Assembly (NCBI RefSeq): GCF_003014475.1 | Contig: NZ_PYGJ01000020.1 | Coordinates: 1 to 64,000 of the forward strand | From: Shimia abyssi | GTDB lineage: Bacteria > Pseudomonadota > Alphaproteobacteria > Rhodobacterales > Rhodobacteraceae | Direction: 5' to 3' | Length of the DNA: 64,000 nucleotides | In this document: positions 62,705 through 64,000 of the stretch, in pieces | How the letters are laid out: each line of letters opens with the position of its first letter | Numbering within the stretch: the stretch's first letter is position 1 | Made by a program: the position numbers and the translations under genes | Notes under the pieces: generated by a model | The model's database searches: none | Told to the model about the DNA's origin: nothing | Seen by the model: only the letters and a program-made list of their open reading frames with translations

Positions 62705-64000
62705 ATGTACGAACTACGCGCAGTCGATAAAACGTTCCCCGGCGTGCATGCGCTCAAGGCCGTGGATTTCAAAGTGAACCGAGGCGAGATCGTTGGCCTC
62801 GTTGGCGAAAACGGTGCTGGCAAATCGACCCTGATGAAAGTCATATATGGGGCGTATCAGCCCGACGGTGGCAATATCACAATCGATGGCACTACTGTCC
62901 GCTTTCAAAACCCGCGCCAGGCGATGGACCACGGCATTGGCATGGTCTTTCAGGAGCAATCGCTAATCCTCAACCTCACAGTCATGGAAAACATCTTCCT
63001 TGGCTATGAGCAACAGTTTGTCAGCTTTGGTGTGATCAACTGGAAAAAGATGGCCGATGCCGCCCGCCACCAGCTCAAGAAGGTCAAGCTCGACATTGAC
63101 CCCTCGACCATCACGTCCGAGCTGTCCTTTGCACAGCGTCAGCTGGTCGAACTGGCCAAGGTGCTGACACTGGAAGAGCGTGTGGACGGTGATCTGGTGA
63201 TCCTGCTCGACGAACCTACCTCGGTTCTGGCCAAGGAAGAGGTGGAGCTGTTGTTCTCGCTGGTGCGCGAACTGACCAACCGCGCCTCCTTTATCTTTGT
63301 CAGCCACCGCATGGACGAGGTGCTGGACCTTTCTGATCGGATCTACGTGATGAAAGACGGCGAAGTCGTCGATGTGGTCAATCATGACGAAGCCAAGGTC
63401 GAGGCGATCCAGCACAAGATGGTCGGTCGCGACGTCGACAAGGAATACTACCGCGAGCAAAAACAACTCCCCTATGGGGATGAGGTTGTGGTGTCATTCG
63501 ACAATGTCAGCATGGGACGCAGCTTCAAGGATATCTCTTTCGACTTGCGACGCGGAGAAGTTCTCTGTCTGGTCGGCACCGAGGGATCAGGCCGCGAAGC
63601 GATCCTGCGAACGGTATTTGGTTTGGATACACCTACAACCGGGACCGTGTCGATCAAGGGCAAGCAAGTAACCAAGTTCACCGCCCAGAACGGCGTCAGC
63701 TCGGGCATTGGCTATATCCCGCGCGAACGCAAGATCGAAGGCATCGTCGCCGGCATGAGCGTGTATGAAAACATGACGCTCAGTCAGATGGGTAATTACT
63801 CCACCGGGGGCGTCCTGCGCACTGGCGAAGAAAAAGCCTTGGCCCGTGACTGGATCGACCGTTTGGCGATCAAGACACCCGACGTCTACAAGGATTGCGG
63901 CGGCCTCTCTGGGGGCAACCAGCAAAAGGTTGTTCTGGCCAAATGGCGCTCTGGTGGCTCCGACATCATCTTGCTTGATCACCCCACGCGGGGCTTGGAT
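62705..64000 (+). CDS. Sugar-type ABC transporter ATPase (RbsA-like), cut by the window end
   Basis: 432 codons are visible of about 500. It is a tandem ATPase. The first domain has Walker A GENGAGKSTLMK, the family-typical altered signature LSFAQRQLVELAKVL and Walker B LVILLDEPTS. The second domain has the normal degenerate Walker A (VGTEGSGREA) and intact signature LSGGNQQKVVLAKW. Its Walker B region reads IILLDHPTRGLD, with histidine where RbsA proteins usually have the catalytic glutamate. GGTCGAG lies before the ATG at 62705. Confidence 0.92.
   Translation, partial: MYELRAVDKTFPGVHALKAVDFKVNRGEIVGLVGENGAGKSTLMKVIYGAYQPDGGNITIDGTTVRFQNPRQAMDHGIGMVFQEQSLILNLTVMENIFLGYEQQFVSFGVINWKKMADAARHQLKKVKLDIDPSTITSELSFAQRQLVELAKVLTLEERVDGDLVILLDEPTSVLAKEEVELLFSLVRELTNRASFIFVSHRMDEVLDLSDRIYVMKDGEVVDVVNHDEAKVEAIQHKMVGRDVDKEYYREQKQLPYGDEVVVSFDNVSMGRSFKDISFDLRRGEVLCLVGTEGSGREAILRTVFGLDTPTTGTVSIKGKQVTKFTAQNGVSSGIGYIPRERKIEGIVAGMSVYENMTLSQMGNYSTGGVLRTGEEKALARDWIDRLAIKTPDVYKDCGGLSGGNQQKVVLAKWRSGGSDIILLDHPTRGLD

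Noticed and set aside
1..64000. CRISPR arrays, prophage genes, toxin-antitoxin pairs and rRNA
   Set aside because: No regularly spaced repeats of suitable length, no phage structural genes, no recognisable toxin-antitoxin pair and no rRNA sequence were seen.

Overview
The window looks like a chromosomal segment of a Rhodobacteraceae (Roseobacter-group) alphaproteobacterium. This rests on the GC-rich codon usage, the zwf-pgl-pgi order, the DUF1185/UPF0280 and PF13769/MetF gene sets, and close family resemblance of most proteins. Most genes are ordinary chromosomal genes in short, tightly overlapping operons. The only IS-derived genes are at the left edge: a truncated IS21-type istA and the start of istB, abutting a tRNA-Gly(CCC). 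No CRISPR array, prophage or replication origin was seen.

Layout: 1-764 IS21 remnant; 768-841 tRNA-Gly; 889-4614 zwf-pgl-pgi (entry to the Entner-Doudoroff and pentose phosphate routes) with a LacI-type palindrome in its promoter; 4843-9533 a radical SAM protein, a SYLF-domain protein and gyrA; 9791-11653 an adenylate-cyclase/FlgO/TPR protein; 11741-12996 a GNAT (CelD/BcsL-like) gene broken by an in-frame amber codon and a C-terminal frameshift; 13080-17730 M32 carboxypeptidase, heme A synthase, TrmJ-like methyltransferase, TfoX-like protein and a ThiE-like protein; 17786-19608 pseudouridine kinase and pseudouridine-5'-phosphate glycosidase; 19748-25689 MFS transporter, DUF502 protein, WYL regulator with a divergent VOC protein, patatin-like phospholipase and 3-hydroxybutyrate dehydrogenase; 25894-25969 a candidate small RNA; 26084-27898 a YejA-like peptide-binding protein; 28192-31168 a one-carbon operon (PF13769 protein, MetF, HAD phosphatase, pterin-binding corrinoid methyltransferase) with a MetR-type box upstream; 31428-38592 DUF1254 protein, acyl-CoA ligase, cardiolipin synthase, BrkB/YihY protein and hypotheticals.

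The most distinctive part is 38597-58238. It has an AraC regulator, then a five-gene overlapping operon: DUF1185 'amino acid synthesis' protein, UPF0280 protein, a 6-hydroxynicotinate-reductase-like protein, a fused [2Fe-2S]/molybdopterin dehydrogenase and its FAD subunit. A divergent MarR regulator follows, then a complete branched-chain-amino-acid-type ABC importer, a membrane protein paired divergently with a degenerate PCuAC-like protein, and an ATP-dependent hydantoinase/oxoprolinase pair. A 17-bp motif of the form TTGTTTGTAnGCAAAYG lies in front of the dehydrogenase operon/marR, the importer and hyuAB. I infer one MarR-controlled regulon for uptake, hydroxylation, reduction and ring opening of an N-heterocyclic or lactam substrate. 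The substrate cannot be read from sequence.

The right end (58306-64000) holds an orphan amino-acid-type binding protein, a TetR regulator with a clear palindromic operator, and the start of a sugar-type ABC operon (binding protein, permease, ATPase) that runs off the window.
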